Origin: Dyella sp. ASV21
GTDB taxonomy: Bacteria > Pseudomonadota > Gammaproteobacteria > Xanthomonadales > Rhodanobacteraceae
DNA length: 61,575 nt
Assembly: GCF_016428975.1 (NCBI RefSeq)
Contig: NZ_JAELTT010000023.1
Span: 1 to 61,575, forward strand
Reading direction: 5' to 3'
Positions 16,593-25,116 of this stretch are shown here, one piece after another. Each line of letters starts with the position of its first letter. Position 1 is the stretch's first letter. The notes under the pieces were generated by a model, which was not told the DNA's origin, searched no databases, and saw only the letters and a program-made list of their open reading frames with translations. A program made the position numbers and the translations under genes.

Positions 16593-18995
16593 ATGAGGTT
16601 GCGTGCGCAGCTGCTCGTGATGGGCTGCTTGGTGATGTCGGCATGTCTGGCAGCGCCCAGTGACGCCTGCGCGGGTGCGGGTGCGCAGGCGTCGGCGCAA
16701 GCCCCGCGCATCGACTTCACCATCAGTGCGCAGCCGCTGGCCACCGCGCTGATTGCCTTCGGCAAGCAAGCCAATGTCCAGGTGCTCACCTCCGGTAGCG
16801 CGGTGGCGAGCTATCGCTCGACCGGTTTGAACGGCAGCTATTCGGCCGAGGCGGCCATCGCGCGCCTGCTGCAGGGCACCGGGCTGCTTTACGAGTTCAC
16901 CGACAGCCATACCGTGGTGATCAAGCCGCATCCCTCGACGCAGTCAGGCCATGCGGTGGGCGCCGGTGAGCCGCGCGACGTCCAGGAGCTGCTGCCCGTG
17001 CAGGCCAATGCACTGGTCGGCAAGGACGTTGGCTTCATGGCCAACCTGACCAGCGCCGCATCGCGCAACGACGCCGACCTCATCGATGTGCCGCAGTCGG
17101 TGAGCGTGGTGACGCGCGACCTGATGAGTTCCCAGCAGGTACTCAGCGTGGCCGATGCGGTGCGCAACGTGGCCGGCGTGCAGTACATCGATGGTTCGGA
17201 CGGCTTGCCGTTGTTCCAGATCCGCGGCTTCTACGTGGGCAATGGCCTGACCGACGGCATGCCCAACAGCATTGTCGGCTCGGGCGATTACCCGCCGCTG
17301 ATCGGCTTGAGTCGCGTGGAAGTGCTCAAGGGGCCGCAATCGATATTGGGCGATACCACGGGCAACAGTTTCGGCGGCCTGGTCAACGTGACCATCAAGC
17401 AACCGCAAAGCGAACCTTTGCACGAGCTGAGCTATACGCTGGGCCAGCACGGCGAGGCGCAGATGGGCCTGGATCTGGCCGGTCCGCTTGGCCACAATCC
17501 AGCGCTGAGCTATCGCCTGGTGTTGTCGGGCGAGTACGCGGACCGCTCGCCGCAGGGTTATAGCAACAGGCGCAGCGCCTATATCGCGCCGTCGATCGCC
17601 TGGCGCACCTCCACCACGCAGTTGGTGGTGGGTGCGCAGCGCATCGAGAACCGTTTGCCGATGCCCGATCACGTGGTGTTGCTGGGCAATAGCCTTTCGT
17701 CGGTCTCGCCATTCGGCATTCTGCCGGGCAATGAGCGCGACTATGCCAACTACCAGACCGATCGCCTCTACCTGCTGCTGGACCAGCAGCTCAACGATAC
17801 CTGGAGCTGGCGCAGTCGGGCGCAATACGTAGAGCAGCGCAACGACCAGAAGGGCTGGACCTTCTACAACCCTTCCCCCAATGGCGATGTGACGGCGGTG
17901 GCCGAGTCCTATCGCTACAACGATGCGTACTACTCCTGGCAGAACGATCTGGTCGGGGTGTTCGGCACCGGCCCGGTCACGCATACGGTGACCCTGGGTT
18001 TTGACTACTCGCGTTCGCGCATTGGTCATGCCGACGACTTTGTGCACGTCTACGGCGACGGTACCTATAACCTCTACAAGGATGCGCCGCTCCCCACGGT
18101 GCCCTCGGTGATTGCCATCGAGGACAACGAACCGATTTCCGGTACGTCGTGGTCGGTGGACAACGGCTTGTTCGCGCAGGATCAACTTTCACTCGGCGAA
18201 CATTGGGATGTGCTGCTGGCCTTGCGCCGCGCGGCCTATTCGGTATCGACCGAGGACGTGAACGGCAACCCCTGGACGCCGCGCCGCACCAAGTGGGTGC
18301 CCAATGCGGGCCTGGTGTACAAGCTCACGCCCGATGTGGCGTTCTACGCGGCAACGGCCAGTGGCTTCCAGCCGGTGTCGTTCCTGGGTGAGAACGGTCG
18401 CCCGCTGGTGCCGGCGCTTTCGCGTCAGTTGGAGGCGGGGGCCAAGTTCAATCTGTTCGATCAGCGCGCGCGACTCACCGTGTCGCTGTATCGCATCATG
18501 CTCGATCACAGTTATCTGCTGGTGTCGCCGCAGCCGCCGAACTTCGCCGAGCTGGGCCCCGGGCAGACCAACCGTGGCGTCGAGGTGGAGTTTGTCGGCC
18601 AGGTGACGCCGGGGCTGGATATAAGCAGCAGCTATACCAACGCCGAGATCAGCAACCACGATGGCACCCTGGCCACCGGCGCGCCGCGACAGCGTTTCAA
18701 CCTGTGGGCGAGCTATTGGTTTCAGGGCGAAGCGTTGCGTGGCTGGGGTGTGGCTGCCGGCATGCTGGCGCGCGGACGTTCTTACGGTCAGAGCTCCGAT
18801 TACGAAACTTATTACGCCGTACCCGGGCAGGCCGAGTTCGGCGCCAACCTGTCCTATCGCACCCCGCACTGGCGCGTCACGCTAGGCGTCAAGAACCTCT
18901 TTGGGCGCCGCCTTTATGCGGACGATTTCAACGAGACCTTTGTGCCGGTGCGCACGCGTCGGGCCGTGCTGCTGAGCGGCAGCTACGACTTCTAG
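16593..18995 (+). CDS. TonB-dependent siderophore receptor with N-terminal signalling (STN) domain
   Basis: An 800-residue outer-membrane receptor. After a signal peptide (to about residue 27) comes an STN/secretin-TonB domain (about 40-110; DFTISAQPLATALIAFGKQANVQVL, GSYSAEAAIARLLQGTGL), which contacts FecR. The plug domain follows (VPQSVSVVTRDLMSSQQVLSVADAVRNVAG, FQIRGFYV, RVEVLKGPQSILGD), then a 22-strand type barrel ending in VLLSGSYDF with the expected C-terminal aromatic. Closest class is the FpvA/FhuE/PupB siderophore group; the ligand is not readable from sequence. A ribosome site (GAAGGGA) precedes the ATG. It sits 177 bases after fecR. Confidence 0.93.
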   Translation: MRLRAQLLVMGCLVMSACLAAPSDACAGAGAQASAQAPRIDFTISAQPLATALIAFGKQANVQVLTSGSAVASYRSTGLNGSYSAEAAIARLLQGTGLLYEFTDSHTVVIKPHPSTQSGHAVGAGEPRDVQELLPVQANALVGKDVGFMANLTSAASRNDADLIDVPQSVSVVTRDLMSSQQVLSVADAVRNVAGVQYIDGSDGLPLFQIRGFYVGNGLTDGMPNSIVGSGDYPPLIGLSRVEVLKGPQSILGDTTGNSFGGLVNVTIKQPQSEPLHELSYTLGQHGEAQMGLDLAGPLGHNPALSYRLVLSGEYADRSPQGYSNRRSAYIAPSIAWRTSTTQLVVGAQRIENRLPMPDHVVLLGNSLSSVSPFGILPGNERDYANYQTDRLYLLLDQQLNDTWSWRSRAQYVEQRNDQKGWTFYNPSPNGDVTAVAESYRYNDAYYSWQNDLVGVFGTGPVTHTVTLGFDYSRSRIGHADDFVHVYGDGTYNLYKDAPLPTVPSVIAIEDNEPISGTSWSVDNGLFAQDQLSLGEHWDVLLALRRAAYSVSTEDVNGNPWTPRRTKWVPNAGLVYKLTPDVAFYAATASGFQPVSFLGENGRPLVPALSRQLEAGAKFNLFDQRARLTVSLYRIMLDHSYLLVSPQPPNFAELGPGQTNRGVEVEFVGQVTPGLDISSSYTNAEISNHDGTLATGAPRQRFNLWASYWFQGEALRGWGVAAGMLARGRSYGQSSDYETYYAVPGQAEFGANLSYRTPHWRVTLGVKNLFGRRLYADDFNETFVPVRTRRAVLLSGSYDF

Positions 18996-19137
18996 CGGGC
19001 GGCCCGCCACGCCATTTCCGTTTTGTAACCCTCGAACGTCTCAGTTGACGGGGAGCCTGCGCTAACACCGCGGGATAGACGGCTATTCGCCTTGGCAGGA
19101 GCTGGCGAAGCACCGATAAACGTTGAGGGGAGAATCG

Positions 19138-22100
19138 ATGAGCAAGGTTGCATGCAAGCCGCTGGCCCTGGCGCTGGCGTACGGAATGGCGTGTTCGTCG
19201 TGGGCGCATGCGGGCGATATCCCGCTGGATATCATTCAGGAGAACTACGGCGGCGGTCAGTACGGCTACCGCCTCGGCATCAACGTGGGCGTCAACGGTG
19301 CGCAGCCGCAGGAATACCTGTTCGACACCGGCTCGGATTCGTTCAATATCGACGTGGGTTTGACCGCGCTCCACGGCAGCGGGCCGGCGTGGTTTCCCAC
19401 CCAGCCCGGCGCGAGCGTGGGGCAGCTGAAGTTCTATCTGTACGGTGACGGCACCTATGGTTACGTGCAGTCGGCCACGACCGTGTCGAGTTTCCAGTTC
19501 TACAACGCCAGCACCGGCAACCAGGTGGCGAGCTACGCCACGCCAACGGGTGCACCGGTGGCGATCAACTATGCCTATGTCACCTCCACCGCCACGGGCG
19601 CCACGGTGGGCACCGCCAATGGCGTGACGCTGAAGGTCGATACGGGCTTTCAGCAGAATCTCGCCAACGGTGTGGCGCCGGAAGAGGGGCACTTCTACGG
19701 CATCGTCGGCGCCGGCGATTTCGGTAACGGCGTACCCGGCATGCTTACGTCTTCGGGCTATATCGTGGAGGCCAATGGCACCTCGGCGGTACCGGGTAGC
19801 TGCGGTGCCGGTTGCCTGATCATGGGCCTCACGCCGTCGCTGCGCGCGCAGTTTCTCAGCGTGGTGCCGTGGATTGGTGGCGCGCAGGGCACGTTCGCGC
19901 TGTCGGGTGCGCCTTCGGCCAACCAGTTCGATACCCAGTTCATGTATGCGCTGAGCGATGGCAAGCACACATCCAGTGCGTCGTTGCCCACGCTGTTCGA
20001 CACCGGCACGCCCAACATCATGTTGATCGACAACGGCGTGGGCCTGCTTTCGGGGGAAACCGCCGCCGGTCACATCAACGCGTATGGCGATGAGATCCCT
20101 GGCATCACGCTCACCACCACCGGCGTGGCGCCAGGCGCGCAGCCCAGTTCGGTAACCAGCGGCGACGATTCCAATGGCGATTACACCAACGTGGTTACGG
20201 TGGGCCCGTACGGCGGGTTCCCGAATGGCGCGATCTACGGCATCGGTTTCTTTTTCCGCAATGCGGTGATGTACGACCTGGCCAACCAGTCCACCGGCTA
20301 CACGCCGTTCTACGTGACCGATACCGACATGGCAGGTGGCCTTACGGTGACCTCGGCGATGGGGCCCTTGGGCCTGGCGGGCGTGATCTCGGGCAATGCA
20401 CCCTTGGTAGTCAACCAGGGTGGCATCGCCAACCTCAGTGGCATCAACACCTATACCGGCATCACCCGGGTGGATGCGGGCGGTTGGCTGGGCCTGGCTG
20501 GTCCGGGCAGTGTGGCGCAATCGTCCAACGTGCTGGTGAACGGCGTGCTGGATATATCGCGTGCGGCCCAGGCGACCAACATCACTTCGCTGTCGGGCGC
20601 GGGCATGGTGCAACTGGGCAACAACGTGCTGATGCTGTCTCACGCATCGGGCAGTTTCGCCGGCCAACTCACCGACGGGGGCCTTAGCGGCGCCGGTGGC
20701 GGTGGCGTGGTGATCAGCGCCGGCCAGGAAACCCTGAGCGGCCAAAACACCTACACCGGTGCGACGGGTATCGCGGCGCAAGGCACGCTCAACCTGACGG
20801 GTTCTTTGGCCGCTGGCGTGGTCAACCTGGGCCGCTTTGCCAACAACGGCAATGTCGGTGGCTCGGTGCTCAACGAGGGGTGGCTGCAGAACAACGGCCG
20901 CATTGCCGGCAATCTTGCCAGTAGCGGTGTGCTGACTGGTCAGGGCCACGTCGGCGGCAACCTCAGCGTCACCGGCACCGTGGCGCCGACCTATCAGGGC
21001 TTCGTGGTGGGCGGCAACTATCTGCAGGGCGCCGGTTCGGTCTATCTGGTCGCGGCCAACCCCTTGCAGTCGGGTATATCCAGTCAGATCAACGTGAGTG
21101 GCCAGGCCACCCTCAATGGCGGTGCGGCGGTGGCGCTGGCACCCTCGTCGGCGGGGCAGCCTTACCTGCTGGGCGCGCGCTATACGGTGTTGACGGCGGC
21201 ACAGGGCATCAGCGGTGCCTATGTGCTGAGCGGTACGACGCAGCTCAGTGCCGTGCTGGGCATTGCCCAGGCCGCGGATGCCCAGCACGTGTACCTGGAC
21301 GTAGTGCAGCAGCGCAGTCTCGGTGTGGTTGGCGGTACGCGCAACCAGGTCGCCGCGTTGAATGGCGTGCAGTCGCTGGCGCCGGCCAATGCGCTGTTCA
21401 GTGCGGTGACCAACCTGCCGAACGATGGCGGCATTCGCGCAGCGGCCGATCAGTTGTCGGGCGACATCTACGCCAGCGCTCGGGGGGCCTTCCTCGAAGA
21501 CAGCCACTTTGTGCGCGACGCGGTCACCGGTCACCTGCGCCAGCTGGAGAGCACGGTGACGGAAGGCAGCGACACCGCAAAGCTCGCCTGGTGGGGGCAG
21601 TTCATCGGCTCCTGGGGCCATCGCGACAGTGATGGCAACGCGGGCGGTGTATCGCGCGCGCTGGGCGGCTTTGTGATCGGCGCGGATGTGCCGCTGGGCG
21701 AGCGTAGCCACCTGGGCGCGGTGGGCGGTTATACGCAGACTTCCTTGCAGGTCGGTTCGCGCCATGCCTCCGCTTCCAGCGATGACGCGCACCTGGGCGT
21801 GTATGCCGACACCCGTTGGGGGCAGCTGAGCCTGCGCGGTGGTGCGGCATATACGGAGCACACGCTGGACGTCACGCGGACGGTGGACTTCGGCCCGGTG
21901 GATGTGTCGCCGCAGGGGCATGCCACATCCGCCACGGAGCAGGTATTCGCGGAGACAGGGTATGCGATCGAGCGTGGCGCCACGGTGTGGGAGCCATTTG
22001 CCCAGGCGGCCTACGTGCGGTTGGACAACGACGGCTTCAGCGAGCATTTGGCAGGCGCCGCCGCGTTGAACGGTCGTGGCGAGGACGATACCGCCAGTTA

Positions 22101-22404
22101 CACCACGCTCGGTGCACGGGTGGCTTCACAGTTCCAGTTCAATGGCGATGCCTTGAGTGCGCACGCCATGCTGGGTTGGCGCCATGCCTTTGGCGACGTG
22201 GTTCCGCATGCCGCGTTGCATTTCAGCGGTGGCGTGGACTATGCGGTGGAAGGTGCGCCGTTGGCACGCGATGCGATGGTGGTTGATACCGGGCTGGATC
22301 TGGCGGTCACCAAGAACGCCAGCATCAACCTCGCCTACAGCGGCCAGCTCGGCCACCACGCGGTGGACAGTGGCTTCAAGGGTGGCTTCCTCTGGCGTTT
22401 CTAA
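19138..22404 (+). CDS. autotransporter with pepsin-like aspartic protease passenger
   Basis: A 1088-residue protein, ribosome site GAGGGGAG 5 bases before the ATG. Signal peptide 1-25 (cleavage AHA|GD). Residues about 30-400 follow the order of a two-lobed A1 (pepsin) aspartic protease: FDTGS at Asp63, flap-like YGDGT at Tyr102, YGIVGAGDFG at 187-196 (the ILGLG-type loop), CGAGCLIMGL, then FDTGTPN at Asp288. Two Asp-Thr-Gly sites, 225 residues apart, form the expected catalytic dyad. Residues about 430-560 contain two passenger-associated beta repeats (LSGINTYTG at 433 and LSGQNTYTG at 533, exactly 100 apart), then further beta-helix-like sequence. The last 270 residues are an autotransporter barrel ending GGFLWRF. 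It lies 142 bases after the TonB receptor on the same strand. A surface or secreted protease is predicted; the substrate is unknown. Confidence 0.88.
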   Translation: MSKVACKPLALALAYGMACSSWAHAGDIPLDIIQENYGGGQYGYRLGINVGVNGAQPQEYLFDTGSDSFNIDVGLTALHGSGPAWFPTQPGASVGQLKFYLYGDGTYGYVQSATTVSSFQFYNASTGNQVASYATPTGAPVAINYAYVTSTATGATVGTANGVTLKVDTGFQQNLANGVAPEEGHFYGIVGAGDFGNGVPGMLTSSGYIVEANGTSAVPGSCGAGCLIMGLTPSLRAQFLSVVPWIGGAQGTFALSGAPSANQFDTQFMYALSDGKHTSSASLPTLFDTGTPNIMLIDNGVGLLSGETAAGHINAYGDEIPGITLTTTGVAPGAQPSSVTSGDDSNGDYTNVVTVGPYGGFPNGAIYGIGFFFRNAVMYDLANQSTGYTPFYVTDTDMAGGLTVTSAMGPLGLAGVISGNAPLVVNQGGIANLSGINTYTGITRVDAGGWLGLAGPGSVAQSSNVLVNGVLDISRAAQATNITSLSGAGMVQLGNNVLMLSHASGSFAGQLTDGGLSGAGGGGVVISAGQETLSGQNTYTGATGIAAQGTLNLTGSLAAGVVNLGRFANNGNVGGSVLNEGWLQNNGRIAGNLASSGVLTGQGHVGGNLSVTGTVAPTYQGFVVGGNYLQGAGSVYLVAANPLQSGISSQINVSGQATLNGGAAVALAPSSAGQPYLLGARYTVLTAAQGISGAYVLSGTTQLSAVLGIAQAADAQHVYLDVVQQRSLGVVGGTRNQVAALNGVQSLAPANALFSAVTNLPNDGGIRAAADQLSGDIYASARGAFLEDSHFVRDAVTGHLRQLESTVTEGSDTAKLAWWGQFIGSWGHRDSDGNAGGVSRALGGFVIGADVPLGERSHLGAVGGYTQTSLQVGSRHASASSDDAHLGVYADTRWGQLSLRGGAAYTEHTLDVTRTVDFGPVDVSPQGHATSATEQVFAETGYAIERGATVWEPFAQAAYVRLDNDGFSEHLAGAAALNGRGEDDTASYTTLGARVASQFQFNGDALSAHAMLGWRHAFGDVVPHAALHFSGGVDYAVEGAPLARDAMVVDTGLDLAVTKNASINLAYSGQLGHHAVDSGFKGGFLWRF

Positions 22405-22460
22405 GGAAGGTTTGAACAGGTCAACGTCTGTCGTCGGGATGTTGCCTGCGTAGTGCGCAA

Positions 22461-22494
22461 TAAAAACGCCCCGGGAGCGAACTCCCGGGGCGTT
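22461..22494 (-). terminator. rho-independent terminator
   Basis: A perfect 14-bp stem (22465-22478 side with 22481-22494 side; CGAA loop at 22478-22481) with TTTTTATT on the minus strand. It ends the small KASDA-repeat gene and may also stop readthrough from the autotransporter gene on the plus strand. Confidence 0.85.
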
Positions 22495-22518
22495 GTGTGT
22501 GACGACTGCCGTCTGCTC

Positions 22519-22851
22519 TTACTTGGCGCCGCTCGAAGCTTCCGGCTTGGCTGCGCTCTCGCCGGTGGCCTCGGTTGCCGCCTTGGCCTTGTGACCGCTG
22601 TGTTGCTTCTTGGCCTTGTGGCCAGCGGCCTGCGTGGTGTCGGCAGCCTTGGAGGTTGCATCACTTGCCTTGGAACTCGCGTCGCTCGCCTTCATGGCGG
22701 TCGCGTCGCTCGCCTTGGCGCTTTCCTGCGTTGCTGCACCGGCGGCCGTGGTAGCGGCGGCCTTGGCCGGAGCCGTGTCCTGCGCAAACGCGGGAACGGT
22801 CATCACGGAAGCAGCGGTGACGATGAGAGCGGCGAGCAGGGTCTTGCGCAT
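22519..22851 (-). CDS. exported Ala/Lys/Ser-rich KASDA-repeat protein
   Basis: A 110-residue protein with a clear signal peptide (MRKTLLAALIVTAASVMTVPAFA|QD) and a GGAGG ribosome site. The mature part is a low-complexity polymer of near-identical units (ESAKASDATAM, KASDASS, KASDATS, KAADTTQ) followed by a basic HKAKKQHSGHKAKAA segment and an acidic tail. It should be disordered or helical in the periplasm. No enzymatic motif exists. Similar Ala/Lys-rich exported proteins are common but uncharacterised in proteobacteria; a stress-protective or nucleic-acid/cell-wall binding role is only speculation. Confidence 0.75.
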   Translation of the reverse strand: MRKTLLAALIVTAASVMTVPAFAQDTAPAKAAATTAAGAATQESAKASDATAMKASDASSKASDATSKAADTTQAAGHKAKKQHSGHKAKAATEATGESAAKPEASSGAK

Positions 22852-23076
22852 GAGGAAAACCTCCAGTGGGGAAATGCCGCGAAGACGTTGCTTCGTGGCT
22901 GGGATCAACGCTAGCCCTGATTCGCCATACCGAACCTGAACCGATCCGGCTCCCTTTAGCGCGCAGACAGATGGCTGAATCGACGCTTGGCGATGCGCGG
23001 AAAGCGCGTGCCGGCCCACTTGTATTCCTTCGAAAACGGCCGCGTGGCTCGTTTCGTTTGGACGTCCATCCCACGT

Positions 23077-25008
23077 CTAGTGCGTAACGCCCGCCGCGTC
23101 CCTGGGCGACTCGTCGGCATGCTCCGGTACGGAGCCGGCCAGCTGGGCCTCGGGACGAGGCAAGAGCGCATCGAGCTTGCCCTTCATGCGCAGCAGCGCG
23201 ACGTTAGCCATATCCCGATCCACTTGCTGTTCGGTGGTGTCCTCGGGCGGCAAGGGAGCGCCGGGAGCGCGGGTGAGTGCCGCGAGCTGCTTGCCCACCA
23301 CCTGGGTAAGCGTGAAGTAGCCATCGTCATGCAGGCCGGCTTGCTCCAGCAGGCGACCGGGCAGCATCCACGACGCCAGCGATTCCTGCTCGGCGGGCAT
23401 CGGATTGCGCGGGTTGACCAAGAGCCACGTGCCGGCCTGGCTGAGCATGTCTTCGCCATCCACGAAGCCGGTGGCGTCGAAGACCTGGGTAAGGGCGGGG
23501 AGATGATCGCCGTAGAACAGCAGCAGGGTTGGTCGGTCGCGCTTGGCCAGCAGGTCGGCGAGGCGGCCCAGCTCCTCGTCGGCGTGGTGCAGGTGATAGA
23601 GATAATTCTGCAATTCCACGCGGTCCTGCCCCGTGATATTCGCCGGTACCGGAATGGCATCGCGTGCCGCGGTATCGGCAGGTGTCACGTCGTACGGGCC
23701 ATGGGCTTCGAGGCTGATGGCAAAGATGAACTGCGGTGGGCCGGCGTCCTTCAGCTGGGCCATGATTTCGCTGGTCATCGCGTGGTCGGCCATGTACTGG
23801 CCATCCATGGGCGCGTTGGCGGGAAACGCCGAGCGCGCGATGAAGCGGTCGAAGCCGATGGCGGTAAACGCGGTATTGCGGTTCCAGAAGCCGGGATCAT
23901 TGCCATGCAGTGCCACGGTTTCGTAGCCCTGCGCGCGCAGGCTGCGTACCAGGCTGGGCACGATCTTGTGGTTCATTTGCAGGTACGGGAACTGCAGATC
24001 GTCGAAGTAGCGCAGCGACAGCCCGGTCAGCACTTCGAACTCGGTGCGGATGGTGCCGCCGCCGAAGGTGGGTACATGCAGCGCGCCGCTGGCGCCTTGC
24101 GCGGCGAGGCGTCGCAGCTGCGGGGTAAGGTTGGCGTGCTCGAAGCCCTTCATGATGGACGGATCGAAGAACGATTCGCTCTGCACCACCACGATGTCGG
24201 GCGCTTCGCCGTTATGGCCATTGGCGAACAGGCGTTCGCGCAGGGGCAGGTTGGCGCGCGCGATCAACGCCTGTGCCGCTGCCGGGTCGGGCTTCTGGCG
24301 AGTGTGTCCGTGGTGAAGGTGAAACATCAGCAGCGAGCTGAGCAGGCCGGAGTGTTCGGCCGTGGCCGACGCCGACCAGGGCTCCAGCCACAGATGATGG
24401 CCGCCATAGATTTTCATCCAGCCAGGAACGCCGGCCAGCAGGCTGCCGAACAGGCCGAGCAGAAGCGCACCCGATGCCAGTCGCTTGCCGCGCGTGCGGC
24501 GTGCGAACAACGGTGCCTCCAACCGCCACGCCGCTACGATCAAGGCGATGGCCGCGAGTATGGCTAGATAAGGCCACGGGCTGGCAGGCAGGTAGCTGCC
24601 CAACAGCTTGAGGCCGCCGCGCCGCAATTGGCCGAGCATGCGGAAATCCGCCGGCATAAGCGGCGTATGCAGGTTGCTTACCTTCAACGCATTGACGGCA
24701 TAGACCAAGGCTTGCAGCAGGAACGCCAGGCTGAACGAGAGCAGCAGGCGCCGACTCACTACCAGCAGCAACGTCGCCAGCAACAAGCCAGGCAAGGCAT
24801 TGGCGAGAAGGAAGCTGGGTTGGCTCCATGCCTGCGACAGGCCCACCCCTTCGCCGCCATCGATCAAGCCGGTAGCCAGGGTAAACACGACGACCGCCAG
24901 GAGTGTCAGCCCCAGGCGGGTGGCGGTGGAACGGTCCCTCAGCGGGGGCCGGCATGTGGCTGGCTGGGTCATGGCATCCGTAGACGGGGTCTGACATGGC
25001 GCGGACAT
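23077..25008 (-). CDS. LTA synthase/OpgB-like sulfatase-fold phosphotransferase
   Basis: About 643 residues. The N-terminal third has roughly five membrane helices (LGLTLLAVVVFTLATGLI, LLANALPGLLLATLLLVV, LAFLLQALVYAV, YLAILAAIALIVAAW, GALLLGLFGSLLAG). The C-terminal two thirds are a periplasmic sulfatase-fold domain: IVVVQSESFFDPS, a nucleophile Thr in GGGTIRTEFEVLTG, ALHGNDPGFWNRN, and the metal-binding LLLFYGDHLPAL. In Gram-negatives such enzymes transfer phosphoglycerol or phosphoethanolamine to periplasmic glucans or envelope polymers. Start uncertain: ATG 25008 or ATG 24972, neither with a clear ribosome site. It is divergent from glnE. Confidence 0.85.
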   Translation of the reverse strand: MSAPCQTPSTDAMTQPATCRPPLRDRSTATRLGLTLLAVVVFTLATGLIDGGEGVGLSQAWSQPSFLLANALPGLLLATLLLVVSRRLLLSFSLAFLLQALVYAVNALKVSNLHTPLMPADFRMLGQLRRGGLKLLGSYLPASPWPYLAILAAIALIVAAWRLEAPLFARRTRGKRLASGALLLGLFGSLLAGVPGWMKIYGGHHLWLEPWSASATAEHSGLLSSLLMFHLHHGHTRQKPDPAAAQALIARANLPLRERLFANGHNGEAPDIVVVQSESFFDPSIMKGFEHANLTPQLRRLAAQGASGALHVPTFGGGTIRTEFEVLTGLSLRYFDDLQFPYLQMNHKIVPSLVRSLRAQGYETVALHGNDPGFWNRNTAFTAIGFDRFIARSAFPANAPMDGQYMADHAMTSEIMAQLKDAGPPQFIFAISLEAHGPYDVTPADTAARDAIPVPANITGQDRVELQNYLYHLHHADEELGRLADLLAKRDRPTLLLFYGDHLPALTQVFDATGFVDGEDMLSQAGTWLLVNPRNPMPAEQESLASWMLPGRLLEQAGLHDDGYFTLTQVVGKQLAALTRAPGAPLPPEDTTEQQVDRDMANVALLRMKGKLDALLPRPEAQLAGSVPEHADESPRDAAGVTH

Positions 25009-25116
25009 CGAAATGTAATGTCTCGGATCTGAATCAATCGTTGCCCGCCGTTGGCCTTCATTCATGCCAGGGAAAGGCGGGCGGCAGTCAGCGCGGTAGT
25101 GGGGCACAATGGCGCG

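Noticed and set aside
18928-22047. A 1039-codon open frame on the minus strand
   Set aside because: It lies opposite the TonB receptor and autotransporter genes; no recognisable motifs, Arg/His-rich composition and no ribosome site. It is a high-GC antisense shadow.
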